Assembly (NCBI RefSeq): GCF_000359125.1
Contig: NZ_CAAF010000017.1
Span: 1 to 64,000 of the forward strand
Direction of reading: 5' to 3'
DNA: 64,000 nt
Source of the DNA: Mesorhizobium sp. STM 4661
Lineage (GTDB): Bacteria > Pseudomonadota > Alphaproteobacteria > Rhizobiales > Rhizobiaceae
In this document: positions 25,889 through 35,667 of the stretch, one piece after another
Layout of the letters: each line of letters starts with the position of its first letter
How positions within the stretch are numbered: the first letter of the stretch is position 1
Notes under the pieces: generated by a model
What the model saw: only the letters and a program-made list of their open reading frames with translations
The model's database searches: none
Told to the model about the DNA's origin: nothing
Made by a program: the position numbers and the translations under genes

Positions 25889-26569
25889 ATGCAAAGCAGA
25901 CTTCTTGCTCTCGGCCTCTTTTCCATCGCGCTCATCCATCCGGCGCTGGCGCAGCCGACCGACCCTGCCGGTGGACCCGGTGGGGAGCCGCGGGTCGCAG
26001 CAATGCAGAGCGGGGCGGATGACGGCCCGATGCCGTGGCCCGGCCCACACGGACCGATGCGGCCCGGCCCGGATGGTTTCGGCCCGCAGCGCTTCGATTC
26101 GCAGGGCGGCGAGCCGCACCGCATGGGGCCGCCGCCGGAATTCAGGCTTGCCGCCCGGCTTTCCGCGCTCGAGACCCGCGTCGGCGTCAGGGCCGAACAG
26201 CTCGACGCCTGGCGCGACTATACCAGCGCGCTGCAAGCGGTGCTGGCGCGGCCCGATCATGGCCCGGATGTAGCCGACGCGGAAGCGCCCGGCGCCAAGG
26301 CTCCGCGCGCTTTCGCTTTCCAGGAAAGACTGGCCGACGATGTCACCGCTCGCGCCGCCTCGGCCGCAAAGCTGAAGGATGCGATCGCCGCACTTCGTGC
26401 CAAGCTGACGGCCGAACAGCTCGAAATCCTTGCTTCGGCGGACAGACCTCATGGACCACCCCGCGGCCCATGGGGCAATCCGCCGGATGATGCAGCCGGC
26501 CCCGGAGGCCTGCCCGATTCTGGCAGGCCGCTCCCGCCACCCCTACCCCGGACGGGCGAGCAACTCTGA
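25889..26569 (+). CDS. Periplasmic Spy/CpxP-like LTXXQ protein
   Basis: A 226-residue exported protein: signal peptide MQSRLLALGLFSIALIHPALAQ, a Pro/Gly-rich stretch (residues ~30-85), then an alpha-helical Spy-like core with ALETRVGVRAEQLDAWRDYTSALQAVL and the LTAEQLEIL (LTxxQ) motif near 185, and a Pro-rich tail. Spy-family proteins are periplasmic chaperones or stress sensors. Divergent from the response regulator; ATG 25889 begins the signal peptide, and the longer open frame upstream is polar and crosses the promoter. Confidence 0.72.
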   Translation: MQSRLLALGLFSIALIHPALAQPTDPAGGPGGEPRVAAMQSGADDGPMPWPGPHGPMRPGPDGFGPQRFDSQGGEPHRMGPPPEFRLAARLSALETRVGVRAEQLDAWRDYTSALQAVLARPDHGPDVADAEAPGAKAPRAFAFQERLADDVTARAASAAKLKDAIAALRAKLTAEQLEILASADRPHGPPRGPWGNPPDDAAGPGGLPDSGRPLPPPLPRTGEQL

Positions 26570-26625
26570 CCGGCTGCACCGGCCGGTCCGTTGGCCTACC
26601 CCGCTATCGGGCCGGCCGGCTCTTC

Positions 26626-26654
26626 GTCGGACGGCGGGCGCCCCGCCGTCCGAC
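26626..26654 (+). terminator. Strong GC hairpin after Spy-like gene
   Basis: Perfect 13-bp stem GTCGGACGGCGGG / CCCGCCGTCCGAC with a three-base loop, 57 bases past the stop at 26569. No T-run follows, so termination would be Rho-type or the hairpin may protect the mRNA 3' end. Confidence 0.5.
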
Positions 26655-26895
26655 TGCTCGAAATCATGGAATGGAACCGCGACATGTGGGAAGCCCTAAT
26701 AATGCTGCGGCTGATCGCATCGGTCAGCCCGAAATTCCCGCTCGGCCATGCCGGTCGCGCCACGCCGCCGGTCCTGCCGATCGAAACGCTGAAGGGCGCG
26801 ATCCGATTGAGTTTCGCCGCGTGGCGCCTGTCGCTGCCAGTTTCTGAGCGGCCCAACAGCCACGGAAATCATGACCGCAAGATCGCGTAGGACAT

Positions 26896-27140
26896 ATCCT
26901 GGTGGTCGTGTTGACTGCCTTGATCGCCATGGCAACCTCTTTCTCCGGCAAGGCGCTTGGCATCTAACCGCTGATCGGCATACTGATGCCGATGGGCATC
27001 GTGGCCAAAAGTGCGCTCTTGTCGCGCGAAAGGAGCGTGGCATGAGCCGCTTCCAGGTATTGCTCGACGTCGCCTGCAGGTGGGCGTGGCCCATTGCCAT
27101 CACAACGGTCGCCGAGACCGGAGTACTCATCTCTTCGACC
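26896..27140 (+). pseudogene. Decayed RND-pump fragment (transmembrane region)
   Basis: In one frame LVVVLTALIAMATSFSGKALGI then a TAA, then PLIGILMPMGIVAKSALL; in another frame GMSRFQVLLDV..RWAWPIAITTVAETG. Together these match the late transmembrane region of HAE1-type RND pumps (PLIGLLMLMGIVTKNAILL ... RPIVMTTIAM). A stop and a frameshift interrupt it, and the rest of the gene is missing. It lies immediately before the intact RND operon, suggesting an earlier pump copy was lost. The gap 26570-27168 holds only this, the hairpin and no other gene I can support. Confidence 0.5.
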
Positions 27141-27168
27141 GCAACTCCAGCGAAAGATGCTCCAGGCC

Positions 27169-28449
27169 ATGCTTACACAGTCTAGCCAGTCTTCTCAGCC
27201 GACATCCCGACTCGCGCCCTGGGCCGGAATGCTGTGCGCGGCGCTTCTTCTGGCGGCCTGCTCGCAGGAGCAAAGCAAGGCCCCGGCAGGCATGGGCGGT
27301 GTCGGCAAACCTGAGGTCGGCGTCGTCACCTTGCGTCCGCAATCGGTGGCGATCACCGCCGAACTGCCGGGCCGCACGTCAGCTTCGCTTACCGCGGATG
27401 TGCGTCCCCAGGTGAACGGCATCATCCAGGCACGGCTGTTCAAGGAGGGCAGCGAGGTAGTGGTGGGGCAGCCGCTCTACCTCATCGATCCGGCAAGCTA
27501 CCAGGCAGCCTACGACAGCGCGGTCGCGGCTCGGCAGAAGGCCGAGGCGGCAGTGCCGAGCGCGCAAGCCAAGTTCGACCGCTACGCCGGATTGCTGAAG
27601 CAGAACGTCGTCTCCAAACAGGATTATGACGATGCCGCGGCAACGCTGGCACAGGCCAACGCGGATGTCGCGTCGGCCAAGGCCAGCGTCGAAACCGCCC
27701 GCATCAATCTCAACTACACCAATATCACAGCGCCGATCGCCGGCCGTATCGACAAATCCTCGCTGACGCCTGGGGCGCTCCTCACCGCCAACCAGGACAC
27801 CGTGCTGACCACCATACGCGCGCTTGATCCGATCAATGTCGATGTCACGCAATCGAGCACCAATCTGCTCAATCTTCGCCAGGCCATCAATGAAGGTCGG
27901 CTGAAGTTCAGCGGCCCCAATGTCAGCGTCAAGCTGAAGCTCGACAACGGCACCATCTATTCGCAGACCGGCAAGCTGGAATTCGCCGGCGCCAATGTCG
28001 ACCAGACGACCGGCACTTTCGCGCTGAGGGCCGAGTTCCCCAATCCGGACCGCCTGCTCCTGCCCGGCATGTATGTGCGGGCACTGGTCGAGGAGGGCGT
28101 CGCCCAGAACAGCTTCCTGGTGCCGCAGCGCGCTGTCAGCCGCAACACCAAGGGCGAGGCGACGGCAATGGTCATCAATGCCGCGGGCAAGGTCGAGACG
28201 CGTGTACTCGCCGTGCGCAACAGCGTCGGCAACAACTGGCTGGTGGATTCCGGCGTCGGCGACGGCGACCGCGTCATTGTCGAGGGCATGCAGCTCGTGC
28301 GTCCCGGCGGCGATGCAACGGGTGTCGAAGTGACGATCGACGAGACGACCGGCGAGGTCAAGGAGCGTCAATCCTCGGCCGCGCCCGCTCCTATGCAAGC
28401 AGCCGATAGTGGCCAGAAACCGGCGCCTGGCGCCTCGACCGGGAACTGA
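27169..28449 (+). CDS. RND efflux periplasmic adaptor lipoprotein (AcrA/MexA type)
   Basis: A ~426-residue membrane-fusion protein. Lipoprotein signal with lipobox LLAAC near residue 32; beta-barrel and lipoyl halves (VRPQVNGIIQARLFKEGSEVVVGQPLYLIDP and YTNITAPIAGRIDKSSLTPG) flank a coiled-coil hairpin (residues ~115-190). The end has MYVRALVEEGV and VSRNTKGEATAMVINAAG. ATG 27169 or 27157 could be the start; neither has a strong ribosome site. Three bases before the pump gene. Confidence 0.9.
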   Translation: MLTQSSQSSQPTSRLAPWAGMLCAALLLAACSQEQSKAPAGMGGVGKPEVGVVTLRPQSVAITAELPGRTSASLTADVRPQVNGIIQARLFKEGSEVVVGQPLYLIDPASYQAAYDSAVAARQKAEAAVPSAQAKFDRYAGLLKQNVVSKQDYDDAAATLAQANADVASAKASVETARINLNYTNITAPIAGRIDKSSLTPGALLTANQDTVLTTIRALDPINVDVTQSSTNLLNLRQAINEGRLKFSGPNVSVKLKLDNGTIYSQTGKLEFAGANVDQTTGTFALRAEFPNPDRLLLPGMYVRALVEEGVAQNSFLVPQRAVSRNTKGEATAMVINAAGKVETRVLAVRNSVGNNWLVDSGVGDGDRVIVEGMQLVRPGGDATGVEVTIDETTGEVKERQSSAAPAPMQAADSGQKPAPGASTGN

Positions 28450-28452
28450 GCG

Positions 28453-31400
28453 ATGTCCACCTTTTTCATCAACCGGCCGATCTTTGCCTGGGTGATCGCC
28501 ATCGTGATCATGCTGGGCGGCCTGCTCGCGCTCACCTCGCTGCCGATCTCGCAATATCCGCAGATTGCGCCGACCACGGTCAACATCAGCGCGACCTATC
28601 CGGGCGCCGATGCCCAGACCGTGGAAAACTCGGTGACCAAGGTCATCGAGCAAGGCATGACCGGCATCGACAATCTCGACTACATGACGGCGACGTCGAC
28701 CTCGACCGGTTCGGCCTCGATCACGCTGACCTTCACCACCGCGGCTGATCCCGACACTGCCCAGGTGCAGACGCAGAACAAGCTGCAGCTGGTGCAGTCG
28801 CAGCTGCCGCAGGTGGTGCAGAGCAACGGCATCACCGTCTCCAAATCCTCGACCGGCTTCCTGATGGTGATCGGCTTCGTCTCGAGCGACGGCAAGATGA
28901 ACTCGACGGATCTTGCCGACTATGTCGACAGCACCATCAACGACACGCTGAAGCGCGTTGAAGGCGTCGGCTCGACGCAGTTGTTCGGCTCCAGCTATGC
29001 CATGCGCATCTGGCTCGACCCGGACCAACTCGCCAAATATGCCCTGATGCCGAGCGACGTGGCTTCGGCAATCGAGGCGCAGAACACGCAGGTTTCAGCC
29101 GGCCAGCTCGGCGGCCTGCCGGCGCGCAAGGGCCAGCAGCTCAACGCCACGGTGACTGCCAAGAGCCGGCTGCAAACCGCCGAACAGTTCCGCAACATCA
29201 TCCTGAAGAGCCAGACGGACGGGTCGCTGGTTCGCCTCAACGACGTCGCCACCGTCGCACTCGGCGCCGAAAGCTATACGACGCAAGCCAACTACAACGG
29301 CAAGCCGGCGGCGGGCGTCGCCGTCAACCTGGCAACCGGCGCCAACGCCATCAACACCGCCGAGGCCGTGCGCACGACGATCAACCGCCTGAGCTCGACA
29401 TTCCCGCAAGGCGTCGAGGTCGTCTATCCCTACGACACCTCGCCCTTCGTGCGACTGTCGATCGAGGAGGTGGTCAAGACGCTGGCCGAAGCGATCGTGC
29501 TGGTGTTCCTGGTGATGTTCGTCTTCCTGCAGAATTTGCGCGCCACCATCATCCCGACCATCGCCGTGCCGGTGGTGCTGCTCGGCACGTTCGGCGTGCT
29601 GTCCCTGTTCGGCTATTCGGTCAACACGCTGACCATGTTCGCCATGGTGCTGGCCATCGGCCTGCTCGTCGACGATGCCATCGTCGTCGTCGAGAATGTC
29701 GAACGCGTGATGCAGGAAGAGGGCCTGCCGCCGAAAGAGGCGACGCGCAAGTCGATGAACGAAATCACCGGCGCGCTAATCGGCATCGCCACCGTGCTTT
29801 CGGCCGTGTTCGTGCCGATGGCTTTTTTCGGCGGCTCCACCGGCATCATCTACCGGCAATTCTCGGTGACCATCGTCTCGGCGATGGTGCTGTCCGTGCT
29901 GGTCGCGCTGGTGCTGACGCCGGCGCTTTGCGCCACGATCCTCAAGCCGGCCAAGAACCATGCGACACAGACGGGTCCGTTCGGCTGGTTCAACCGTGTC
30001 TTCGATCGCGGCACGCTTGCCTATCGCGACGGCTCGCATGGCATCATCAACCGGGGCAAGCGCTTCCTCGTCGTCTTCCTCGCCATCGTCATTGCCATGG
30101 GCTGGATGTTTGCCCGGCTGCCAAGCTCGTTTCTGCCGGAAGAGGATCAGGGCATCCTGATCACCAGCGTGCAATTGCCGGTTGGCGCGACGCAGGACCG
30201 CACCGAGCGCGTGCTGGCTGAAGTGACAAATCACTATCTCAACGACGAAAAGGACGCGGTCGAAGGTGTCTTCACCGCCTCCGGCTTCGGCTTCGGCGGC
30301 GCCGGGCAGAATGTCGGTATTGCTTTTGTGCCGCTGAAGGATTTCGATAAGCGCAAATCGCCGGCCATGGCCGCACAGGCCATCGCCGGCCGGGCGATGG
30401 GTGCCTTCTCCAAGATCAGGGATGCCCAGGTCTTCGCGCTCGCTCCTCCCGCCATTCAAGGCTTCGGCAACACCAACGGCTTCGACTTCTACCTGCAGGA
30501 TGTCAACGGCGCCGGCCATGACGCGCTGATCCAGACGCGAAACCAGCTTCTCGGACTTGCCGGGCAGAGCAAGGTGCTCGCCAACACCCGCCCCAACGGC
30601 CAGGAGGACCAGCCGCAATTTTCGGTCGACATCGACCAGGAAAAGGCCAGTGCGCTGGGCGTCAGCCTCGCCGACATCAACAACACGCTGTCGAGCGCCT
30701 GGGGCAGCGATTACGTCAACGACTTCATCGATCGCGGGCGGGTGAAACCGGTCTATCTGCAGGCGGGCGCGAACTTCCGCATGCAGCCGGAAGATTTGGA
30801 CAAGTGGCAGGTCCGCAATTCCAACGGCGCCATGGTGCCGTTCTCGGCCTTCGCCTCCAGCCACTGGACGTTCGGCTCGCCCAGGCTCGAACGCTACAAC
30901 GGCTCGGCCGCGGTCGAGATCCAGGGCGCGGCGGCCACTGGCGTCAGTTCGGGCGCTGCCATGGACGAGATCGACAGGCTGGTGGCGCAGCTCCCAGCGG
31001 GATATTCCCACGAATGGACCGGGCTATCGCATCAGGAGCGGCTTTCCGGCAACCAGGCGCTGTCGCTCTACGCGATTTCGGCACTGGTCGTGTTCCTGTG
31101 CCTGGCCGCGCTCTATGAAAGCTGGTCGATCCCGTTCGCGGTCATGCTCTCGGTGCCGATCGGCATTTTCGGCGCGCTGCTGGCGGCCAGCCTGTTCGGC
31201 CAGACCAACGACGTCTATTTCAAGGTCGGGCTGCTGACCACGATCGGCCTTGCCGCCAAGAACGCCATCCTCATCGTCGAGTTCGCCATCGAGCGGCAGG
31301 CCGCCGGCATGGGGCTGGTCGAGGCGACGCTGGAAGCGGCGCGCCAGCGGCTGCGGCCGATCCTGATGACGTCGCTGGCCTTCATCCTCGGCGTGACGCC

Positions 31401-31611
31401 GCTGGCAATTGCCAGCGGCGCCGGCTCGGGCGCGCAGAACTCCGTCGGCATCGGCGTGATGGGCGGCATGATCGCGGCGACGGTGATCGGCGTGTTCCTG
31501 GTGCCGCTGCTGTTCGTCACGGTGCGGCGCATCTTTAGGGGTAAGGCGGCCAAGCAGGATACTGGGCAGGATACGGGCGAGACACCACCGGTAACAGCCA
31601 ACCAGCAATAA
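28453..31611 (+). CDS. RND efflux pump inner-membrane transporter (HAE1, AcrB/MexB type)
   Basis: A 1052-residue proton-driven drug exporter of full family length. It begins [23 protein letters not shown] and shows the conserved proton-relay Asp pair in [25 protein letters not shown] near residue 400, [10 protein letters not shown], GFFNxxF-like [10 protein letters not shown], and [20 protein letters not shown] near 940. It forms a tripartite pump with the adaptor upstream and the NodT-type channel downstream. The substrates are presumably amphiphilic drugs or plant compounds (family knowledge, not sequence). Confidence 0.93.
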   Translation: MSTFFINRPIFAWVIAIVIMLGGLLALTSLPISQYPQIAPTTVNISATYPGADAQTVENSVTKVIEQGMTGIDNLDYMTATSTSTGSASITLTFTTAADPDTAQVQTQNKLQLVQSQLPQVVQSNGITVSKSSTGFLMVIGFVSSDGKMNSTDLADYVDSTINDTLKRVEGVGSTQLFGSSYAMRIWLDPDQLAKYALMPSDVASAIEAQNTQVSAGQLGGLPARKGQQLNATVTAKSRLQTAEQFRNIILKSQTDGSLVRLNDVATVALGAESYTTQANYNGKPAAGVAVNLATGANAINTAEAVRTTINRLSSTFPQGVEVVYPYDTSPFVRLSIEEVVKTLAEAIVLVFLVMFVFLQNLRATIIPTIAVPVVLLGTFGVLSLFGYSVNTLTMFAMVLAIGLLVDDAIVVVENVERVMQEEGLPPKEATRKSMNEITGALIGIATVLSAVFVPMAFFGGSTGIIYRQFSVTIVSAMVLSVLVALVLTPALCATILKPAKNHATQTGPFGWFNRVFDRGTLAYRDGSHGIINRGKRFLVVFLAIVIAMGWMFARLPSSFLPEEDQGILITSVQLPVGATQDRTERVLAEVTNHYLNDEKDAVEGVFTASGFGFGGAGQNVGIAFVPLKDFDKRKSPAMAAQAIAGRAMGAFSKIRDAQVFALAPPAIQGFGNTNGFDFYLQDVNGAGHDALIQTRNQLLGLAGQSKVLANTRPNGQEDQPQFSVDIDQEKASALGVSLADINNTLSSAWGSDYVNDFIDRGRVKPVYLQAGANFRMQPEDLDKWQVRNSNGAMVPFSAFASSHWTFGSPRLERYNGSAAVEIQGAAATGVSSGAAMDEIDRLVAQLPAGYSHEWTGLSHQERLSGNQALSLYAISALVVFLCLAALYESWSIPFAVMLSVPIGIFGALLAASLFGQTNDVYFKVGLLTTIGLAAKNAILIVEFAIERQAAGMGLVEATLEAARQRLRPILMTSLAFILGVTPLAIASGAGSGAQNSVGIGVMGGMIAATVIGVFLVPLLFVTVRRIFRGKAAKQDTGQDTGETPPVTANQQ

Positions 31612-31622
31612 GGGTTTTTCGT

Positions 31623-33116
31623 ATGACAGGTTTCGAACGTGGCTCGGTGGCCGCGAGGCGGACGATCGTGCCTATTCTCACCGCTGTCCTGCTCGCGGGA
31701 TGCGTCGTCGGCCCGGACTATCAGAAGCCGCTTCTGCCGATGTTGCCGGCGAACTGGAGCGGCCAGAAGACAGCAAAGGCCGCCAGGCCGGCGCAACTGT
31801 CGAAATGGTGGCAGCGCCTGCGCGACCCTCAGTTGAACAAGCTGATTGAGGACGCGGTTGCCGGCAATCTCGACGTCGCAACCGCCAAGGCCAGGATCCG
31901 CGAAGCGCGTGCCAGCTATCGCCAGAGCGCAGGCACATTGTTCCCGTCCGCCAACGGCTCGGCAGCCGCCACACGCAACAAGACGGCAGCGACCACATCA
32001 GGCGGAACCGCCAGCGATGCCTATAGCCAGTACCAGGCCGGCTTCGATGCCAGTTGGGAACTGGACCTTTTCGGCGCCAACCGCAGAAGCATCGAGGCTG
32101 CGCGCTATGGGCTGGACGCCGCCGAGGAGGAGCTGCGCTCGACGCTGCTGACCCTCGTCGGCGACGTGGCGTCCACCTATGCGCAGGCTCGCGGCTATCA
32201 GGCTCGCATCCAGCTCGCCCGGCGTGCGGCCGCCTCGCAAACGCAAACCGCGGTGCTCACCCGTACCATGGCGCAAGCCGGCACGGCGACGGCGGCCGAT
32301 GTCGCCAAGGCCATGGGACAGGCAAGCAGCACGGAAGCCGACGTTCCGTCGTTGGAAGCAAGCTATGCCGAAGCGGTGCACCGTCTTTCGGTGCTCACCG
32401 GCCGGCCGCCTTCTGTCTTGAACGAGCGGCTGAAGCGCGGCGCGCCGATCCCGACACCACGCCTGCCGATCCCGACCGGGATTCCGGGCGATATCCTGCT
32501 CTCGCGCCCGGACGTGCGCATGGCCGAGCGGCAATACGCGCAATATACCGCCAGGATCGGCCAGGCCGAGGCGGCGCGCTATCCCTCGGTCAGCCTGACG
32601 GGAGACATCGACACGTCCGCCTTCAAGCTCGGCGATCTCGGCAAGAACTCCTCGATCGGCTGGTCGTTCGGGCCGACGCTCAGCGTGCCGCTGTTCAATG
32701 CCGGTCAGTTGAAGGCGGCCGTCGAGGTCGCCAAAGCCCAGCGCGACCAGTATTTCATCGCCTACAGGGCCTCCGTGCTGACGGCGCTCGAGGACGTGGA
32801 GAACGCGCTCGTTTCGCTACGCCAGGAGCGCATCAGGAGCGGCAAGCTCGCTGCTTCCGCGAAATCCTACGCAGACGCGGCGCGCCTCGAAGGCACGCTT
32901 TACAAGGCCGGCGAGACAAGCCTTCTCGAGGTGCTGGACGCGGAGCGCTCGCTGTACTCGGCCGAGGACGATCTGCTGCAAAGCCGCATCGCCATCGCCA
33001 CCGACTACATCGCGCTCAACAAGGCGCTCGGCGGTGGCTGGGACGGCACGATCGATGCAGCCAAGCCCGAGATCGTCGACGTCAAGACCGGCCCGCGGCT
33101 GGCGTCCAAGCCTTGA
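31623..33116 (+). CDS. RND outer-membrane channel lipoprotein (NodT/OprM family)
   Basis: A 497-residue TolC-like lipoprotein: lipobox VLLAGC near residue 26, then VGPDYQKPLLPMLPANW, two outer-membrane efflux repeats with long helices (DPQLNKLIEDAVAGNLDVATAKARIREAR; SWELDLFGANRRSIEAARYGLDAAEEELRSTLLTLVGDVASTYAQ), and DVRMAERQYAQYTARIGQAEAARYPSVSLTG. Eleven bases after the pump gene; third part of the exporter. Confidence 0.92.
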   Translation: MTGFERGSVAARRTIVPILTAVLLAGCVVGPDYQKPLLPMLPANWSGQKTAKAARPAQLSKWWQRLRDPQLNKLIEDAVAGNLDVATAKARIREARASYRQSAGTLFPSANGSAAATRNKTAATTSGGTASDAYSQYQAGFDASWELDLFGANRRSIEAARYGLDAAEEELRSTLLTLVGDVASTYAQARGYQARIQLARRAAASQTQTAVLTRTMAQAGTATAADVAKAMGQASSTEADVPSLEASYAEAVHRLSVLTGRPPSVLNERLKRGAPIPTPRLPIPTGIPGDILLSRPDVRMAERQYAQYTARIGQAEAARYPSVSLTGDIDTSAFKLGDLGKNSSIGWSFGPTLSVPLFNAGQLKAAVEVAKAQRDQYFIAYRASVLTALEDVENALVSLRQERIRSGKLAASAKSYADAARLEGTLYKAGETSLLEVLDAERSLYSAEDDLLQSRIAIATDYIALNKALGGGWDGTIDAAKPEIVDVKTGPRLASKP

Positions 33117-33226
33117 GGCCCAGGCCGAGAGGCGCCCCTCCGTTCAGATAGGACATCGGCGAGATCTGGATATCTGGATCGGGGACGCTTGCCTGGTGTC
33201 ATCCGATTGTCATATGTTGATCCTAA

Positions 33227-33246
33227 ATATCCTTGACTCCGGATAT
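33227..33246. promoter_or_regulatory. ArsR-type operator, ATATCC-N8-GGATAT
   Basis: Inverted repeat ATATCC (33227-33232) and GGATAT (33241-33246), followed by direct repeats GGATAT and GGATAC up to the arsR start at 33263. The position, just ahead of an ArsR gene, fits autoregulation by a metalloid-sensing repressor. Confidence 0.6.
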
Positions 33247-33262
33247 GTGGATATATGGATAC

Positions 33263-33595
33263 ATGGATAAGAAAGCCGCCCTCCTTGCATTGGCAGCACT
33301 TGGCCAGGACACCAGGCTCGAGGTCTTTCGCTTGCTGGTCCGGGCGGGCGCCGACGGAGTGCCGGCCGGCGAGGTCGCCGCACGCCTCGATGCGGTGCAG
33401 AACACGATGTCGGCGCATTTGAAAGTGCTGGACCATGCCGGCCTCGTCCGCGCCGAGCGCGCGGGCCGAACGATCCGCTACGTCGCCGACATGACCGGCT
33501 TTCGCGATCTGCTTGCCTACCTCATGGAGGATTGCTGCAACGGCGCGCCGGAGCTCTGCCAGCCCGTCATCCAGGCTGTGACCTGTAAGTGCTAG
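33263..33595 (+). CDS. arsR: ArsR-family metalloid-responsive repressor (first copy)
   Basis: A 110-residue winged-helix repressor. ALGQDTRLEVFRLLVRAG, then recognition region VQNTMSAHLKVLDHAGLVRAERAGRTIRYVAD. A Cys cluster at the C-terminus (EDCCNGAPELC, VTCKC) could bind As(III) or Sb(III) and trigger release of DNA. ATG 33263 is chosen because upstream in-frame ATGs lie in the operator repeats. It heads arsR-arsC-aquaporin-arsC. Confidence 0.88.
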   Translation: MDKKAALLALAALGQDTRLEVFRLLVRAGADGVPAGEVAARLDAVQNTMSAHLKVLDHAGLVRAERAGRTIRYVADMTGFRDLLAYLMEDCCNGAPELCQPVIQAVTCKC

Positions 33596-33609
33596 AAGGG
33601 AGGCACGTC

Positions 33610-34116
33610 ATGAGCGAAACCTACAATGTTCTTTTCCTCTGCACCGGCAATTCGGCACGGTCGATTCTCGCCGAGGCCATTCTCAACCGTGTCGGAGCCG
33701 GCAAATTCAAGGCCTATTCGGCCGGATCGCACCCGAAGGGAGCGGTCCATCCGTTCGCACTCCAGCTTTTGCAAACCCTCAACCACGATACGTCCTTCGC
33801 CCGTTCGAAAGACTGGCAGGAATTCGCGGTTCCCGGCGCCCCTGAAATGAATTTCGTTTTCACGGTCTGCGACAACGCGGCTAATGAATCCTGCCCGATC
33901 TGGCCGGGCCAGCCGATGACGGCGCATTGGGGCGTGCCCGATCCGGCCGCTGTCGAAGGCACGGACGCAGAAAAGCATCTGGCCTTCGCCGAAGCCTATC
34001 GCATGCTCAACAACCGGATTTCGATCTTCGTCAGCCTGCCGATGAACATGATCGACAAACTCGCCCTGCAGAAACGGCTGGATGAAATCGGCCGCAATCT
34101 TCCGATAGCCGGCTAG
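33610..34116 (+). CDS. arsC: Arsenate reductase, thioredoxin-coupled low-molecular-weight phosphatase type
   Basis: A 168-residue enzyme that reduces arsenate to arsenite. The phosphatase-like anion loop LCTGNSARS is at residues 10-18, with nucleophile Cys11 and Arg17; the redox Cys pair is in VCDNAANESCPIWPG near residues 85-100, and WGVPDPAAVEG contains the acid Asp. Ribosome site GGGAGG 33599-33604 before ATG 33610. Works with the aquaporin and the second reductase downstream. Confidence 0.9.
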   Translation: MSETYNVLFLCTGNSARSILAEAILNRVGAGKFKAYSAGSHPKGAVHPFALQLLQTLNHDTSFARSKDWQEFAVPGAPEMNFVFTVCDNAANESCPIWPGQPMTAHWGVPDPAAVEGTDAEKHLAFAEAYRMLNNRISIFVSLPMNMIDKLALQKRLDEIGRNLPIAG

Positions 34117-34121
34117 AGATC

Positions 34122-34793
34122 ATGGCGGCTGATCTTTCCCGTCGCATCGTCGCGGAAGCGCTCGGCACGGCGATGCTCGTCGCCACGGTGGTCGGTTCGG
34201 GCATCATGGCGGACCGTTTGACGGACGACGTCGCCGTCTCCCTGCTCGGCAACACCTTGCCGACAGGGGCGATCCTTGTGGTGCTGATCACCATACTCGG
34301 CCCGATCTCGGGCGCGCATTTCAATCCAGCGGTGACGCTGGTCTTTGCGCTCAGGCGCGAAATAGCGGCGAACGCCGCGCTGGCCTATCTCCTGGCTCAA
34401 GTCGCAGGCGGCATCGCGGGAACGTTTCTGGCGCACGCCATGTTCGAGCAGCCGATCGTGCAGATATCGGAGACCGTCAGAACGGGAAGCGGACAATGGC
34501 TTGCGGAAGCGGTGGCGACATTCGGCCTGGTCTTCACCATTCTCGCGGGTCTTCGCTTCCGTTCGGATGCGATACCCTGGCTGGTCGGGCTCTACATCAC
34601 CGCGGCCTACTGGTTTACCGCATCGACGTCCTTCGCCAATCCGGCGGTCGCCATCGCCAGGGCCTTTTCCAACACGTTCGCGGGCATCCGTCCCGTCGAC
34701 CTGCCGGGGTTCATCCTCGCCGAATTTTTGGGCGCGCTCCTCGCCATGGCCTTGGCCAGCTGGCTGCTCACTGAACCGAAGCCAGTCAGATAG
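34122..34793 (+). CDS. aqpS: Aquaglyceroporin-type arsenite channel (AqpS-like)
   Basis: A 223-residue MIP-family membrane channel with about six spans and the two pore motifs, HFNPAVT near residue 68 and FANPAVA near 180. In Sinorhizobium meliloti an aquaporin in the ars operon (AqpS) lets arsenite leave the cell down its gradient, replacing an active pump. Position between two arsenate reductases in an arsR-led operon supports that role; no ArsB or ACR3 gene is seen in the window. Confidence 0.85.
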   Translation: MAADLSRRIVAEALGTAMLVATVVGSGIMADRLTDDVAVSLLGNTLPTGAILVVLITILGPISGAHFNPAVTLVFALRREIAANAALAYLLAQVAGGIAGTFLAHAMFEQPIVQISETVRTGSGQWLAEAVATFGLVFTILAGLRFRSDAIPWLVGLYITAAYWFTASTSFANPAVAIARAFSNTFAGIRPVDLPGFILAEFLGALLAMALASWLLTEPKPVR

Positions 34794-34807
34794 ATGAAAG
34801 CCGCGCA

Positions 34808-35230
34808 ATGACCGTAACCATCTACCATAACCCCGATTGCGGCACCTCGCGCAACACGCTCGCCATCATCAGGCAGTCCGGCGAGGAGCCGGAGGTGATC
34901 GAGTATCTGAAGGACCCACCGCCGCGGGAACGGCTGGTCGAGCTCATCGCGGCAATGGGGATGACGCCGCGCGAATTGCTGCGCGAGAAGGGCACGCCTT
35001 ACGCCGAACTCAAGCTCGGCGATCCGAAGTGGAGCGACGACGAGATTCTCGACTTCATGCTGGCGCATCCAATCCTGATCAACCGGCCGATCGTGGTGAG
35101 CCCGCTCGGCGTCGTTCTGGCGCGGCCGTCCGAAGCGGTTCTCGACATCCTGCCCAATCGCGATATCGGGCCGTTCACCAAGGAAGACGGCGAAGTGGTG
35201 ATCGATGCGTCGGGGCGGCGCATCATCTGA
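34808..35230 (+). CDS. arsC: Arsenate reductase, glutaredoxin-coupled type
   Basis: A 140-residue ArsC of the E. coli plasmid type: YHNPDCGTSRN with catalytic Cys11, EYLKDPP, LLREKGTPYAEL, and the substrate-binding Arg segment HPILINRPIVV near residues 90-100. It uses glutathione and glutaredoxin, unlike the thioredoxin-type reductase two genes upstream, so the operon carries two unrelated reductases for one reaction. Last gene of the first ars cluster. Confidence 0.88.
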   Translation: MTVTIYHNPDCGTSRNTLAIIRQSGEEPEVIEYLKDPPPRERLVELIAAMGMTPRELLREKGTPYAELKLGDPKWSDDEILDFMLAHPILINRPIVVSPLGVVLARPSEAVLDILPNRDIGPFTKEDGEVVIDASGRRII

Positions 35231-35237
35231 AACCTAG

Positions 35238-35259
35238 TATTTCGATAATCCTGGAAATA
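35238..35259. promoter_or_regulatory. ArsR-type operator, TATTTC-N10-GAAATA
   Basis: Perfect six-base arms 41 bases before the second arsR start. Related motifs recur as TTTC-CAT-GAAA at 35295-35305, across the ATG of that arsR, and as CTATTTC...GAAAGATAG at 35632-35657, before the flavoprotein gene, suggesting three sites for the same repressor. Confidence 0.55.
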
Positions 35260-35299
35260 GCGCTTGACGTCACATGCCGGCCGGCGCTAGCTTATTTCC

Positions 35300-35620
35300 A
35301 TGAAACTCGAACAAGCAGCAAAGCAGCTTGAGGCGCTCGGCAATCCGACGCGGCTCAATCTCTATCGCACGCTGGTCAGGGCAGGCGAGGCCGGGCGACC
35401 GGTCGGATATCTGCAAGAGACGCTCGGCATCGCCGCGTCGACCCTGTCGCATCATCTCCACCGGCTCATCCTGACCGGCCTGGTCACCCAGGAACGCCAG
35501 GCAACGACGCTGATCTGCCGTGCCAATTATCCCGTGATGAACGATCTGCTTGGTTTTCTCGCCGACGAATGCTGCGCCGACGCCGCATGCGGTCCGGCTA
35601 CAGGTGAGGCGGCCGCGTAA
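35300..35620 (+). CDS. arsR: ArsR-family metalloid-responsive repressor (second copy)
   Basis: A 106-residue winged-helix repressor: ALGNPTRLNLYRTLVRAG, HTH segment GIAASTLSHHLHRLILTGLVTQERQATTLIC, and C-terminal DECCADAACG with three Cys for metalloid binding. It is distinct from the first copy and is preceded by different operator sequence (TATTTC rather than ATATCC type), so the two repressors probably control separate units. It heads the flavoprotein-MFS pair. Confidence 0.85.
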   Translation: MKLEQAAKQLEALGNPTRLNLYRTLVRAGEAGRPVGYLQETLGIAASTLSHHLHRLILTGLVTQERQATTLICRANYPVMNDLLGFLADECCADAACGPATGEAAA

Positions 35621-35667
35621 TTTTTTGCCGACTATTTCCATAGTCCTAGAAAGATAGAAGGTGTGCC

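Noticed and set aside
29776..31011. Long minus-strand frame opposite the RND pump
   Set aside because: The sense strand has complete pump motifs; the antisense product is rich in H, R, D and Q with no domain.
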